A stretch of 39,890 nucleotides of DNA from a virus, in IMG/VR virus record IMGVR_UViG_3300031857_000481, positions 1 through 39,890 of that record; one strand, 5' to 3'. The notes beneath the pieces are model-generated. The model made no database searches and was not told where the DNA came from. It saw only the letters and a list, made by a program, of their open reading frames with translations. Positions 7,059 to 14,529 of this stretch are shown one piece after another (the stretch's first letter is position 1; the number at the start of each line of letters is the position of its first letter). A program made the translations under genes and the position numbers.

Positions 7059-7975
7059 CAGTCGGCACTCCAGTAGGTAATCTGGACGTAGCCGTTGCCG
7101 CCATCGCCGCCCTTGCGCCGTGCCGTGCCGGAGCCGCCACCACCGCCGCCGCCTGCTCCGTAGTCGCCAGAGCCTGCGCTGGTGCCTACTGCGTCACCAC
7201 CGCCGCCAGCGGGAGATACGCCGGAGAAAAAGCTGGGAGTCCCCCTGCCACCGCCACCCATTGATACCCCGCCAGCGGTGGTGCCGGTGGCAACCGTGAA
7301 CCAGTTGGCCTCGGATGTAGGAAAAAAGCCGTACTGGGTATACGAGTAATAAGTGAACCCACCATTGGCGCCAGCAGCACCGGAGGCTTTGCCGCCGCCG
7401 CCCTGACTGCCGATGTTGATGTAATAAAAAAGAAAGTAAAAACCGGTTTGTTCGTTACTAACTCCTTGCTGGCCATCAGAACCGGCTGTGCTATTGTTGC
7501 CGCCGGTTGTTGCAACGGCAGAGGTTGATGATGTCGGCGGGGAAAGATAGGAACCCCCGCCGCGCAACTCCAGTGTGTTGTTGAACGTCAGGAAATTAGG
7601 CAACAACCCCGCCACCGTCGTGTTGCCGCCGTTGGCATATGTGCCGTCTGCCGTGGCCGCGCCCGTACCGCCAGCGCCAATGGTTACGGTCAGACTTGCC
7701 CCGGGGACCACCTTGGCGCGGTAATCCCGACAAACCATCCCCGAAGTCCCACCAGCACCGCCTCCCGCTGACAAGGCGCTGGCTTGGTAGGCCCCCGCCG
7801 CGCCGGATTGCCCCGCGCCGCACCCGTCAATCATCAAGTCCACCACCCCCGCAGGCACCGTCCACGTCCACGGCCCATTGGTGCTGGTGGCGTCTACGAC
7901 ACCGTCGGTTTTAACGCCCGTGCCGCGAATGAACTCGACAACGTGCTGACGAATGACAGGTCCGCCGAGGCTCAT
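7058..7975 (-). CDS. Glycine-rich adhesin-like fibre-tip protein
   Basis: A 305-residue protein. After an N-terminal beta segment with WTWTVPAGVVDLMIDGCGAG, most of the chain consists of Gly-rich stretches (GGGAGG, GGGGKASGAAGANGG, GGGGRG, GAGGGGGGG) separated by non-Gly loops, two of them strongly aromatic: NEQTGFYFLFYYIN (about residues 175-190) and FTYYSYTQYGFF (about 207-220). This alternation resembles the gp38 adhesins of T-even phages, whose Gly-rich motifs form a scaffold and whose intervening loops contact the host receptor; sequence kinship is not claimed. The DNA for the aromatic loops is a local AT-rich patch (7320-7550). Most likely the receptor-contact tip. Confidence 0.7.
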   Translation of the reverse strand: MSLGGPVIRQHVVEFIRGTGVKTDGVVDATSTNGPWTWTVPAGVVDLMIDGCGAGQSGAAGAYQASALSAGGGAGGTSGMVCRDYRAKVVPGASLTVTIGAGGTGAATADGTYANGGNTTVAGLLPNFLTFNNTLELRGGGSYLSPPTSSTSAVATTGGNNSTAGSDGQQGVSNEQTGFYFLFYYINIGSQGGGGKASGAAGANGGFTYYSYTQYGFFPTSEANWFTVATGTTAGGVSMGGGGRGTPSFFSGVSPAGGGGDAVGTSAGSGDYGAGGGGGGGSGTARRKGGDGGNGYVQITYWSAD

Positions 7976-7977
7976 GG

Positions 7978-8367
7978 TCAGGCGCTCAGTGCCGTGTAGG
8001 TCAACGACGAGCAGGACACCGTGTCGCCGCTGGCCACGGTCAGGCCGTTGGTCATGTTGATGTCGCTGCCGCTCGCGGCCACCGCGCAGTGGATGACCAC
8101 CGTGCCGGCGCCGGTTTGCAGCGTCGCCGTGGCAACCGGGCTGGCGTTGCCGGTGGCGTTGGTGTCCGAAGTGATGGCGTTGGCCGTGGCGGTGCCGGTG
8201 CTGGCTGCGCCGAACGCGGTCGCGCTCATGGAGAGCGTGGCCACCGCCGTACCAGGTGCGCTGACTGTGCCGCTCAGGCGAAACACCAGCTTGGCGGTGC
8301 CGCCAAGCAGGTTGGTGACGGCGTCAGTCGCCGCGTTCCGTGCTGCTGTACTGTGTGTGACGGCCAT
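7978..8367 (-). CDS. Small virion protein
   Basis: A 129-residue Ala/Thr-rich protein beginning MAVTHSTAARNAATDAVTNLL, with an AFGAAxxG motif and repeated short beta strands. This N-terminus is common among phage head or tail decoration-like proteins; a proven function is not known to me. Its ribosome binding site (AAGGAG seven bases before ATG) lies inside the upstream 57-aa gene, which it overlaps by 44 bases. Confidence 0.7.
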   Translation of the reverse strand: MAVTHSTAARNAATDAVTNLLGGTAKLVFRLSGTVSAPGTAVATLSMSATAFGAASTGTATANAITSDTNATGNASPVATATLQTGAGTVVIHCAVAASGSDINMTNGLTVASGDTVSCSSLTYTALSA

Positions 8368-8497
8368 CGCTCAACTCCTTCAGCTTTTCCTCATCCAAGT
8401 AGCCGACCAATTCGACTTCTTCGACTTTACCTGTTTCCTTACGGGTGATCTGCACCGTGAAGCGCAGTTCACCTGGCTGCCCGTTGAGGCTGATCAT
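8324..8497 (-). CDS. Small hypothetical protein (57 aa)
   Basis: A 57-residue ORF, MISLNGQPGELRFTVQITRK followed by ETGKVEEVELVGY and KLKELSDGRH. The ATG at 8497 shares four bases with the stop of the preceding gene (ATGA) and the 3' end overlaps the next gene by 44 bases, so it fits tightly into the operon. The sequence reads as a genuine small protein and resembles a short family I have seen near podovirus portal genes. Function unknown. Confidence 0.7.
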   Translation of the reverse strand: MISLNGQPGELRFTVQITRKETGKVEEVELVGYLDEEKLKELSDGRHTQYSSTERGD

Positions 8498-8859
8498 GCG
8501 AGGAACTTCAACTTGTACAGGGACGACAGGTACTGCCCAATGATCTCGTCGATGATGTTTTGCAGCGGGGTGTCGGTCTTCTCGCAGACCTTGTACCGCA
8601 TGGCTTCGACATCTTTCAGCGAGTCTTCCAGAAACTCGACGATATTGCCTGTTTTCTTGGCGCTCATCAAGGTGATCGGCCCGATCAGCCCATGCCGGCC
8701 TTGGTAGGCTTCGGCAAACTTGTCCGTCAGGTCAACAATCCCGTCGTAGAACTCGTTCAGCGCCGAGTGCTTGGCAAACGACCGGGTGTTCAGATGCACG
8801 CTGTGGGCCACATCACGGGCCAGAAACAGCGTGCCTACGAAGTCGGCACAGGAACTCAT
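8494..8859 (-). CDS. DUF5856-like protein
   Basis: A 121-residue all-helical protein containing ARDVAHSVHLNTRSFAKH, ALNEFYDGIVDLTDKFAEAY and QGRHGLIG. The set of His and acidic residues on the first two helices (HLNTRSFAKH; EFYDGIVDL) recalls four-helix ferritin/Dps-like bundles; I recognise the family as DUF5856, whose role is unknown. The gene follows the portal gene with an ATGA-type overlap (8856-8859). If it binds metal it could protect packaged DNA, but that is speculation. Confidence 0.65.
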   Translation of the reverse strand: MSSCADFVGTLFLARDVAHSVHLNTRSFAKHSALNEFYDGIVDLTDKFAEAYQGRHGLIGPITLMSAKKTGNIVEFLEDSLKDVEAMRYKVCEKTDTPLQNIIDEIIGQYLSSLYKLKFLA

Positions 8860-11051
8860 TGCATCGGTCCTTCCATTGGCGCAGCCATCTCAGGCGGCGG
8901 CATCATCTCAGGCATTTCCCGCACTTCCATCGGCTGCACCAGATCGCCAGCCGTCAGCACGTCGCGCAGGGTCTGCATGACGACCTCCTGCACCTGTTCG
9001 GGCTGCATACCGGCTGCAACGGCCTGTAAACGACGGGTTTCGGCCTCGTATGCCTTGATGTCGGCGTCCGTCTGGGCCTTGAACTCGTTGATCTCCAGCG
9101 TGCGCGCTTCCATCGTCTGGTTGATGTTCTGGAGCATCTTGTGCATCTGCTCCATCTCCGCGCCCATCGCCTGGATCTGCTGGTTGGCAGCTTGCAGCGC
9201 CGGGTCTTCGTCGGCGTCGCCCAGAATCTTCGGGTCGATGGTCTTGGCGAACCGCTTGGCCATCTCCTGCGCGCCTGGCCAATCCATGTTCTTGACGAAC
9301 AGATCGCCGGCGATGCCCCACAGTTGCGGGTTGCCTTGCAGCAGTTGAGCCATCGCCTCCAGCGCCTCTTGGCGCTTGGTGGCGTAGCCAGGGCCAGTAA
9401 CAACCACCACGTCGTACTTGCCGACGCTGGGGTTGTAAATCTTGTCGATGACGATGCCCTGCTCGTTGACGATCTTCTTGACCGGCTCCTGCTGCATGGG
9501 GTTCATCTTCACCATGCTGGACTCGCCGTCCTCGCCGATGATGCGCGCGATGCGCTGGGTGTCGTAAATCTTGGGGATCAGATCCACCAACTGGCGAGTA
9601 ACATGACGAACAGCGCGGGCCAGATTATCCACATAGTGATACGTCCCAGTGTCGCCTTCCTTTTGCCGGGCAAGGATCGCCTTGCCTGACCGCTCATTGC
9701 CCTCCAGGCCCAGCGAGGCGTTGTACTGGCCCGTAGTGCCCTTGATGTCCTCGGCAGCGCCCATCTTGGCTTGAATCAGCCCGGTCTGGGCCATCGGCGG
9801 CATGGCGCGCTGCGGCAGGGGCAGTGTAGCGCCCGAGCCATCGGTCACATCAGGATTGACCTCAAGATACGGCCAGTTCTGCGTGTTGGCCGTCTTCCAC
9901 TGCGTTTCGTAACCTTCAAACTGGCCACCGTAGCCAATAAACGGCGCTTTGGGCGCCAGCGCCAGCATCTCGGCCTCTTGGCTGGTCCAGTAGTTGTACA
10001 TCCGCTGGGCGTCCTTGGCGTTGCGCACCAAACCCGAAACGTACAGCCGGCCATCGACCTCGTATTCGTTGCCGACCACCCGCACGACGGGGATGTACTT
10101 GCCGGCCCACTCAGCCTCTTCCAGCACCTCGTAGCCGTTGATCTTGCACCACTTGATGCGCTTGCGGTCGGCCTGGCGGCTGCGTAGCGGCTTGCCAAAC
10201 ATGGCCCGAAGCTGCTTGTCCTCGGGCGTGCCTTGGAACGCCGTCTGGTTGCTCGGGTACAGGTTCAGCGTGGCGCGGTCGTATTCGACATGGAAATACT
10301 CCGCGATCCGCACCGTGTCCTCGTTGAGCCACTGGCTCAGGGACTGATCCCCAATGCCCAGGCTCATCAGCGTGTTGGCGGGCGAAGCGTTCGGGTACAG
10401 CCGGTGGTACTCCTCCCGCGTGATGTCTTCGGTGATGAAGCACCACTTGGCGTCCGCGCCGCACGGGTCTTGGATCATCGGGTCCATGTAGACCGAAAAC
10501 GAGTTGCGCACCCGCCCGATCTTGATGTCTTGATCGAAAGTGTTGTCGTCGCAATACTCGGTCAGGACGCGGATGTATCCTTCTCCGAACGCGACTTGGT
10601 TTTCGCAGGCGGTGTCGTAAGCAACGTCGGCGTCGGAGATGTATTCGATGTGCCGGACGACTCCATCGAAGATTTCTGCGACTTCAACGTCTGCTTTGTC
10701 GTCGGCAGGAATAACCTTGCCACTTGGGCGGTTTTGGCGCTGGTCATTGGTCACCTGCCTGACGTGCTGCGGCAGCTTGTTGATCGTCAAGCAAGGCCGA
10801 GCGTTGATCGTCTGTCCTTGGACCGCGCCGCGGGTAGCCAGCACGTCCGCTGGCCATTGCCAGTGGTTGTCAGGGCTTCCGGCGAAGAATTTGAGATCGT
10901 CTATCTGGTCTTCCCGGCTCTCAGAGTACGCCGAGATGGCCATATTCAACCGCTGCCGGGCGGTGGACAGCATGTCCGATTCGGACTTGTTTTTGCCCCC
11001 GCCGCCGTTGGCAACTGCGCCCGCAGCCGTAATCCCGGTGTAATCGCTCAC
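8856..11051 (-). CDS. Portal protein, P22-like
   Basis: A 731-residue protein of the P22-type portal family, the dodecameric channel at one head vertex through which DNA is pumped and ejected. Recognisable segments are DQIDDLKFFAGSPDNHWQWP, INKLPQHVRQVTNDQRQNRPSG (about residues 90-110), AFGEGYIRVLTEY and the long C-terminal helical barrel region (QQIQAMGAEMEQMHKMLQN). It begins with GTG at 11051, sharing GTGA with the stop of the upstream small gene and preceded by AAGGG. The length suits P22-like portals. The C-terminal 30 residues are Pro/Met/Glu-rich. Confidence 0.92.
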   Translation of the reverse strand: MSDYTGITAAGAVANGGGGKNKSESDMLSTARQRLNMAISAYSESREDQIDDLKFFAGSPDNHWQWPADVLATRGAVQGQTINARPCLTINKLPQHVRQVTNDQRQNRPSGKVIPADDKADVEVAEIFDGVVRHIEYISDADVAYDTACENQVAFGEGYIRVLTEYCDDNTFDQDIKIGRVRNSFSVYMDPMIQDPCGADAKWCFITEDITREEYHRLYPNASPANTLMSLGIGDQSLSQWLNEDTVRIAEYFHVEYDRATLNLYPSNQTAFQGTPEDKQLRAMFGKPLRSRQADRKRIKWCKINGYEVLEEAEWAGKYIPVVRVVGNEYEVDGRLYVSGLVRNAKDAQRMYNYWTSQEAEMLALAPKAPFIGYGGQFEGYETQWKTANTQNWPYLEVNPDVTDGSGATLPLPQRAMPPMAQTGLIQAKMGAAEDIKGTTGQYNASLGLEGNERSGKAILARQKEGDTGTYHYVDNLARAVRHVTRQLVDLIPKIYDTQRIARIIGEDGESSMVKMNPMQQEPVKKIVNEQGIVIDKIYNPSVGKYDVVVVTGPGYATKRQEALEAMAQLLQGNPQLWGIAGDLFVKNMDWPGAQEMAKRFAKTIDPKILGDADEDPALQAANQQIQAMGAEMEQMHKMLQNINQTMEARTLEINEFKAQTDADIKAYEAETRRLQAVAAGMQPEQVQEVVMQTLRDVLTAGDLVQPMEVREMPEMMPPPEMAAPMEGPMQ

Positions 11052-11206
11052 TTTTTGCCCTTTTTAGCGGTTTTAGCCGACTCTTTGAACGCTTTGGCGG
11101 TCGGAGCGCCGGGTGCGCCGGGCTTGCGCATCTTTTCGCCGCTACCGGCGGCAATACGCTCACGCTTGGCGTGGATATTTGCGTACAAGCCGGGTTTGGT
11201 GGCCAT
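11048..11206 (-). CDS. Small basic protein before portal (52 aa)
   Basis: A 52-residue Lys/Ala-rich peptide: MATKPGLYANIHAKRERIAA, GSGEKMRKPGAPGAPTAKAF, and a KTAKKGKK tail. Proteins of this kind (YANIHAKRxRI...SGEKMRKPG) are frequent next to portal or terminase genes in podoviruses; the function is not known and a nucleic-acid or capsid-interior role is only suggested by charge. Its stop overlaps the portal GTG. Confidence 0.75.
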   Translation of the reverse strand: MATKPGLYANIHAKRERIAAGSGEKMRKPGAPGAPTAKAFKESAKTAKKGKK

Positions 11207-11208
11207 GA

Positions 11209-11859
11209 TTACCTCTTGTCGGTGACAGGTTGCGACCTTTGCAGCCGGTTTGCCATGTCCATCAGTATAGTGAACTCACTTGCCAACGTAGGGTTCAAGT
11301 GCAGTGGCGGGCGGTAGGCGTCTCTAGGCTCTACCGTGGCCCCCATAGCCCAAGCAGGTAGCTCGACGTTGGTAGACCGGTATTCACGCTCTTTTTTAAC
11401 CCACGCCGGGTCTAGTTTTTCCGCCAGTGTCTGGCGAGGGAACGCTTTGTCACGGCCAAACCTGTCGTACGACAGTTTTTCAAACGCCTGCATGTACTGC
11501 TGCTCTGCGGGCGTCAACTTGCCACGTTTGTTCAGCAACTCGTAGTATTGCGAAGTGAGTTGATCATCAGCGGCGTGCGTCAACTCATGTACGACAGTGT
11601 TTGGCTCGGCTCTGTAACTAACTTTAATCGCGCCTGTTTTTGGCAATTCGTTAGAAAAAATTGAGTTTTGTTCAAAAACGCCGGTCGCGCCTCTCGTGCC
11701 GCCCATAGAAATTGGCGGCATCATGCGCCGCGACGACAGGTAGTCCACCAGCTCACCGTACTGTGGGTACTCTGCCGACTCGCGCAAAAGCGATTGCAAC
11801 GGGTCCGACTGACGGACCATTGCGTTTTTTGGCTTTGGGGCGAGGGCGTTTGTAGCCAT
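11209..11859 (-). CDS. HExxH putative zinc metalloprotease
   Basis: A 216-residue protein starting MATNALAPKPKNAM at 11859, where the ATG shares bases with the terminase stop (ATGA). Residues 91-95 are HELTH followed by AADDQ, a zincin HExxH site in a VVHELTHAADD context. A third ligand is not obvious. The gene sits between terminase and portal, so the product is likely packaged or acts during assembly; possible roles are prohead processing or cleavage of a host barrier at entry. The N-terminal NALAP is repeated at the C-terminus of the 762-aa ejection protein. The catalytic activity is inferred from the motif alone. Confidence 0.68.
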   Translation of the reverse strand: MATNALAPKPKNAMVRQSDPLQSLLRESAEYPQYGELVDYLSSRRMMPPISMGGTRGATGVFEQNSIFSNELPKTGAIKVSYRAEPNTVVHELTHAADDQLTSQYYELLNKRGKLTPAEQQYMQAFEKLSYDRFGRDKAFPRQTLAEKLDPAWVKKEREYRSTNVELPAWAMGATVEPRDAYRPPLHLNPTLASEFTILMDMANRLQRSQPVTDKR

Positions 11860-13385
11860 CAGGCGCTCATCCAACCGGCAGAAACCACTTGTTTGTCGCG
11901 GATTGTAAGCGTTCGGGGCCGCTCCACGCGCTCGCGGTGGGCCACAGGAAACGCAAAAGTGACCGCCAGCGCGTCTGCGGCGTCTGGAGAGGCCAATCCG
12001 CGGGCTTTCATGTCCTTTTTCGACTCCAAGAAGATGGTGCCGCTGCTGTCAGGCTTCGTCTTCGGGCCTGTGAGGTCGGATTTGAGCGCCCGGTCGTCGG
12101 GAACGGACGCGGTGCGCAGCCAATCGCGCATCGCGCCCCACATCTCGGCCCGTTTGTTGCCCCACATGACCTGGTTCTTGGCCTTCCAGCCAAAATTCAC
12201 GCCGCGCACCTTATACCGCTGTTCGTTGAGCCGGTCAAGGATGCCGTACCCCAGCCCACCCTCGTCCATGACGACCAGCGTCGGCTTGTACTCCTCTATC
12301 GCCTCGATGACGTGCCCCACCACCGTCATAGTGTCGTCGCCGTGGTAGCGCCTGATGGCCACCAGGTCGCGCCCCTGCCGCACCGCGATGACGGTCGAGT
12401 CCGCGCCGCCTCGCGCCGGGTCGATGCCGACGACGATAGGCGCCTGCGGGTCTTTGTGCTTGGGCCGTCTGGCCGCCTCGTCCACCAGCCGCGGTGAGAT
12501 GAACTGGTCGTCGCCAGACGCCGGGAACTCGCCGTAGACCTCGATCCGCGCCTGCGGGCTGTCCTCGCCGTACTCCGCGATGATCTGCTCGTACACCTGC
12601 TTGTCGGTGTCCTCCACGTCGCGGGCGTCGATGTTCGCCGTCTTCCAGAAGTCCCGCTTGGCGTTGAAGCACTCGTAAAAGTACCCCTGATTGCGCCGCG
12701 GGTTGCTGAACGCCATCCAGAACCGATGCGGCGTGTTCTCCGTGAAGAAGCCCTGCGCCACGTCCCAGATCGCGTCCGGTATGCCGCTGGCTTCGTCGAA
12801 GATCAGCATCACGCCGTCAGCGTTGTGCAAGCCCGCGTAACTGTCCGGGTTCTCCTCCGACCACAGCCGCCCCTCGACCGACCAGTACCGCGTGCCTTTG
12901 CGCAGGTCGCGCTCCACGATCTCAGCCAGCCACTTGGCCGGGCTGACCCGCGTCGCGCTGATCTCAAACCAGTGGCTGTTGATCAGCATGGCCAGCCACT
13001 TCGTGATCTCGGCCCAGGTGATGCTGCGTAGCTGCGCTTCGCTGTTCGCGCTGACGATTACGCTCGCCCCGATGCGCGTGGTGACCATCCACAGCACCAG
13101 CCAGGACACCAGCGCCGACTTCCCGATCCCGCGCCCTGACGCCACCGCCGAGCGGAACACATCAAAGTCCACCTTCCCGCCGTTAGCCCTGACGTGGTCC
13201 TTCAGCGTGCGCAGCACGCGCCGCTGCCAGGCCCGCGGCCCGCGGTAGTTGGCCAGCGGCGTGCCGGCCTCGCCCCACGGGAACGCCAGCAGCACAAACG
13301 CCTCCGGGTCGTCCTTGATTTGCGGCGACCACAGCCGCGCCATCAAGGTCTGTTCTTCTTCAGCGGTGTACCGTGGCTGCTGCAT
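11859..13385 (-). CDS. Terminase large subunit
   Basis: A 508-residue packaging motor protein. The ATPase domain has a Walker A-type GRGIGKS at 84-90 and Walker B VMLIFDE at about 192-198. The RNase H-like nuclease domain has GIDPARGGADST (Asp 322), VVMDEGGLGYG (Asp 374) and SPDAADALAV near 470, the expected acidic triad. It cuts concatemeric DNA and drives it through the portal. The gene overlaps the small terminase gene by 26 bases and the next gene by three. Everything expected of the family is present and in order. Confidence 0.95.
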   Translation of the reverse strand: MQQPRYTAEEEQTLMARLWSPQIKDDPEAFVLLAFPWGEAGTPLANYRGPRAWQRRVLRTLKDHVRANGGKVDFDVFRSAVASGRGIGKSALVSWLVLWMVTTRIGASVIVSANSEAQLRSITWAEITKWLAMLINSHWFEISATRVSPAKWLAEIVERDLRKGTRYWSVEGRLWSEENPDSYAGLHNADGVMLIFDEASGIPDAIWDVAQGFFTENTPHRFWMAFSNPRRNQGYFYECFNAKRDFWKTANIDARDVEDTDKQVYEQIIAEYGEDSPQARIEVYGEFPASGDDQFISPRLVDEAARRPKHKDPQAPIVVGIDPARGGADSTVIAVRQGRDLVAIRRYHGDDTMTVVGHVIEAIEEYKPTLVVMDEGGLGYGILDRLNEQRYKVRGVNFGWKAKNQVMWGNKRAEMWGAMRDWLRTASVPDDRALKSDLTGPKTKPDSSGTIFLESKKDMKARGLASPDAADALAVTFAFPVAHRERVERPRTLTIRDKQVVSAGWMSA

Positions 13386-13836
13386 CCGTCAGTTCCATCA
13401 CGTTGGGGTGTTGCCGCGTGACCTTGGCCTGCGGCACTTCTTCGACCATCTGGCTGGCGCTGACGCGGGCGTTGGCCTGCTCCAGCGCCAAGGTGATGCT
13501 GATCGCCTGCGCGGTGTCTACCTGAATCTGCTGCTTGGCCACCCAATCGTGACGGTGCTTCAACACCTCAAGCGCGGCCTTCACGTCGCCGCCGCGCCCT
13601 GCTTCATATAGCGTGTTGGCCATTTCCGCCTCGGCGTCGGCGTACCCCTTCAGGATCGCCATGTCCGCAATCGGGTCCATCTGGCGCAGCCGATTGAGTT
13701 CAATAGGCAACAGGTTGGCTCTGGTCGCCAACGTCTCACCTTTCATCCCCAGACGCGCTGCTGCGTACAAACGCTCCAGCACAGCTTCGGTGGCCTTTAT
13801 CTCGCGCGGCACCAGCGGTAGTGATTTGAACGTCAT
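13360..13836 (-). CDS. Terminase small subunit
   Basis: A 158-residue helical protein. Residues about 12-60 (REIKATEAVLERLYAAARLG, then KGETLATRANLLPIELNRLRQMD) form a helix-turn-helix-like DNA-recognition region, and the C-terminal half is helical (oligomerisation). The call rests on this pattern and on its place directly before the large subunit. It is the first gene of the long minus-strand late block; an AT-rich stretch 45-100 bases upstream may hold its promoter. No strong ribosome binding site precedes the ATG at 13836. Confidence 0.8.
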   Translation of the reverse strand: MTFKSLPLVPREIKATEAVLERLYAAARLGMKGETLATRANLLPIELNRLRQMDPIADMAILKGYADAEAEMANTLYEAGRGGDVKAALEVLKHRHDWVAKQQIQVDTAQAISITLALEQANARVSASQMVEEVPQAKVTRQHPNVMELTDAAATVHR

Positions 13837-13879
13837 GCGCGGATGCTACCGCAATTTGTGTGACGGGTGGCGGTGGGCG

Positions 13880-13935
13880 TTTTGCAAAAAATTTTGCAAA
13901 TAAAAAATTGTTTGTGGCCCCTTCGTTTTTGATCA
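13880..13935. promoter_or_regulatory. AT-rich block with repeated TTTTGCAAA
   Basis: In an otherwise GC-rich genome this stretch is dominated by A and T. TTTTGCAAA occurs at 13880-13888 and 13892-13900, 12 bases apart, followed by ATAAAAAATTG. It lies just upstream of the small terminase gene. It could be an UP-element-like promoter region for late transcription or a DNA-unwinding element; no clear -35/-10 pair could be fixed. Confidence 0.45.
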
Positions 13936-13982
13936 CTCAGCCCGCCGGCCCTCCCCTCCCCCCGTCTGGCCGCGAGCCGCCA

Positions 13983-14051
13983 CCGGGTGGTGCTGGGCAC
14001 CGCCCCCGCAGTCGGGGCGCCGTGCGCCCAGGCGCCGGGTGGTGCTGGGCA
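13983..14051. repeat. 17-bp direct repeat pair
   Basis: CCGGGTGGTGCTGGGCA occurs at 13983-13999 and again at 14035-14051, 52 bases apart (about five helical turns), with no mismatch. The second copy runs into the inverted repeat at 14047-14095. Function unknown. Confidence 0.75.
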
Positions 14052-14095
14052 TACCCGGCAGGGTAGCGGTGCGGGGTCATGCGGCGGGTATGCCC
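14047..14095. repeat. 10-bp inverted repeat
   Basis: GGGCATACCC (14047-14056) is the exact reverse complement of GGGTATGCCC (14086-14095), with 29 bases between. It could be a paired protein-binding site or a cruciform/RNA stem. No coding sequence covers it convincingly. Confidence 0.7.
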
Positions 14096-14130
14096 GGTGC
14101 TGCCCGGGCATGGGGCAGGGGGGGTAGGCC

Positions 14131-14304
14131 GGGTAGTTCGGGTAGTCCGGGCACTACCCCCGGAATCGATGCGCCATAGAAAACGCACGTACACGCGCCA
14201 GCGTACCGGCCACGCATAAAAGCCCGAACCGACTTCGATTTTCTTATCAAAACACTACCCAGCAATACCCCCACAGAGGAAGATCTTGCATCCCCTCACT
14301 ACCC
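14131..14304. repeat. Cluster of ACTACCC / GGGTAGT words
   Basis: The 7-mer appears at 14131-14137 and 14140-14146 (as GGGTAGT) and at 14153-14159, 14254-14260 and 14298-14304 (as ACTACCC). ACTACC without the last C appears once more at 14409-14414, inside the dyad arm. Five exact copies in 174 bases suggest binding sites for one regulator, in both orientations. Confidence 0.5.
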
Positions 14305-14386
14305 GGCCCGGGCGCCCCGCACCGCCCCGCGCCCCTACTGGCGCCGCCACCAAGTGAAAGACCCCACATCACGCTCGGGATTGTCT

Positions 14387-14413
14387 GTAGTGTCTCCAAT
14401 TGTGAGACACTAC
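14387..14413. promoter_or_regulatory. Perfect 10-bp dyad, operator candidate
   Basis: GTAGTGTCTC (14387-14396) and GAGACACTAC (14404-14413) are exact reverse complements separated by seven bases (CAATTGT). The 27-base dyad ends 25 bases before the first ATG of the plus-strand accessory block, where a repressor or activator site, or a 5'-UTR hairpin, would be expected. No T-run follows, so it is not a standard terminator. Confidence 0.65.
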
Positions 14414-14438
14414 CGCGCCTAACTTCGGAGAACCCAGC

Positions 14439-14519
14439 ATGAAGACCCGCCCCATCGACTACGTTCTCGCCATCGCCATCGGCGCGGCGCTTGCGTTTCT
14501 TATCGCCTACAGCATCTAA
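14439..14519 (+). CDS. Tiny membrane peptide (26 aa)
   Basis: A 26-residue ORF, MKTRPIDYVLAIAIGAALAF followed by LIAYSI. A short basic N-terminus leads into one hydrophobic helix that could span the membrane. CGGAGAA lies eight bases before the ATG, and the next gene follows in 10 bases with its own AAGGGGA site. It is the first gene after the dyad. Function unknown; the clear ribosome binding site and membrane-helix composition are the support. Confidence 0.6.
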   Translation: MKTRPIDYVLAIAIGAALAFLIAYSI

Positions 14520-14529
14520 GGGGACCATC

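Larger units (their letters stand above)
13837..14438. other. Divergent intergenic control region
   Basis: About 600 bases without a convincing gene, between the late minus-strand block and the plus-strand accessory block. It contains an AT-rich stretch (13880-13935), a very GC-rich stretch full of direct and inverted repeats (13960-14165), several ACTACCC/GGGTAGT words and a 10-bp dyad near its right end. This is the best candidate in the genome for a combined promoter/operator region or replication origin; which one is not decided by the sequence. Open frames across it are short, Pro/Arg/Gly-rich and unlike proteins. Confidence 0.6.

Noticed and set aside
1633-8367. Diversity-generating retroelement, as in BPP-1-like phages
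   Set aside because: No reverse transcriptase gene or template/variable repeat pair was seen anywhere in the window, although fibre genes are abundant.
10233-11225. 330-aa plus-strand frame over the portal gene
   Set aside because: Shadow of the portal frame; no family features, no ribosome binding site, and it would run against the late block.
13833-14274. Overlapping minus-strand frames in the control region (92, 85, 66 and 65 codons)
   Set aside because: Pro/Arg/Gly/Ala-rich with no recognisable features or ribosome binding sites; better explained as non-coding repeats.
13837-14438. CRISPR array suggested by repeated words
   Set aside because: Repeats are of different lengths and orientation with irregular spacing; no repeat-spacer periodicity.
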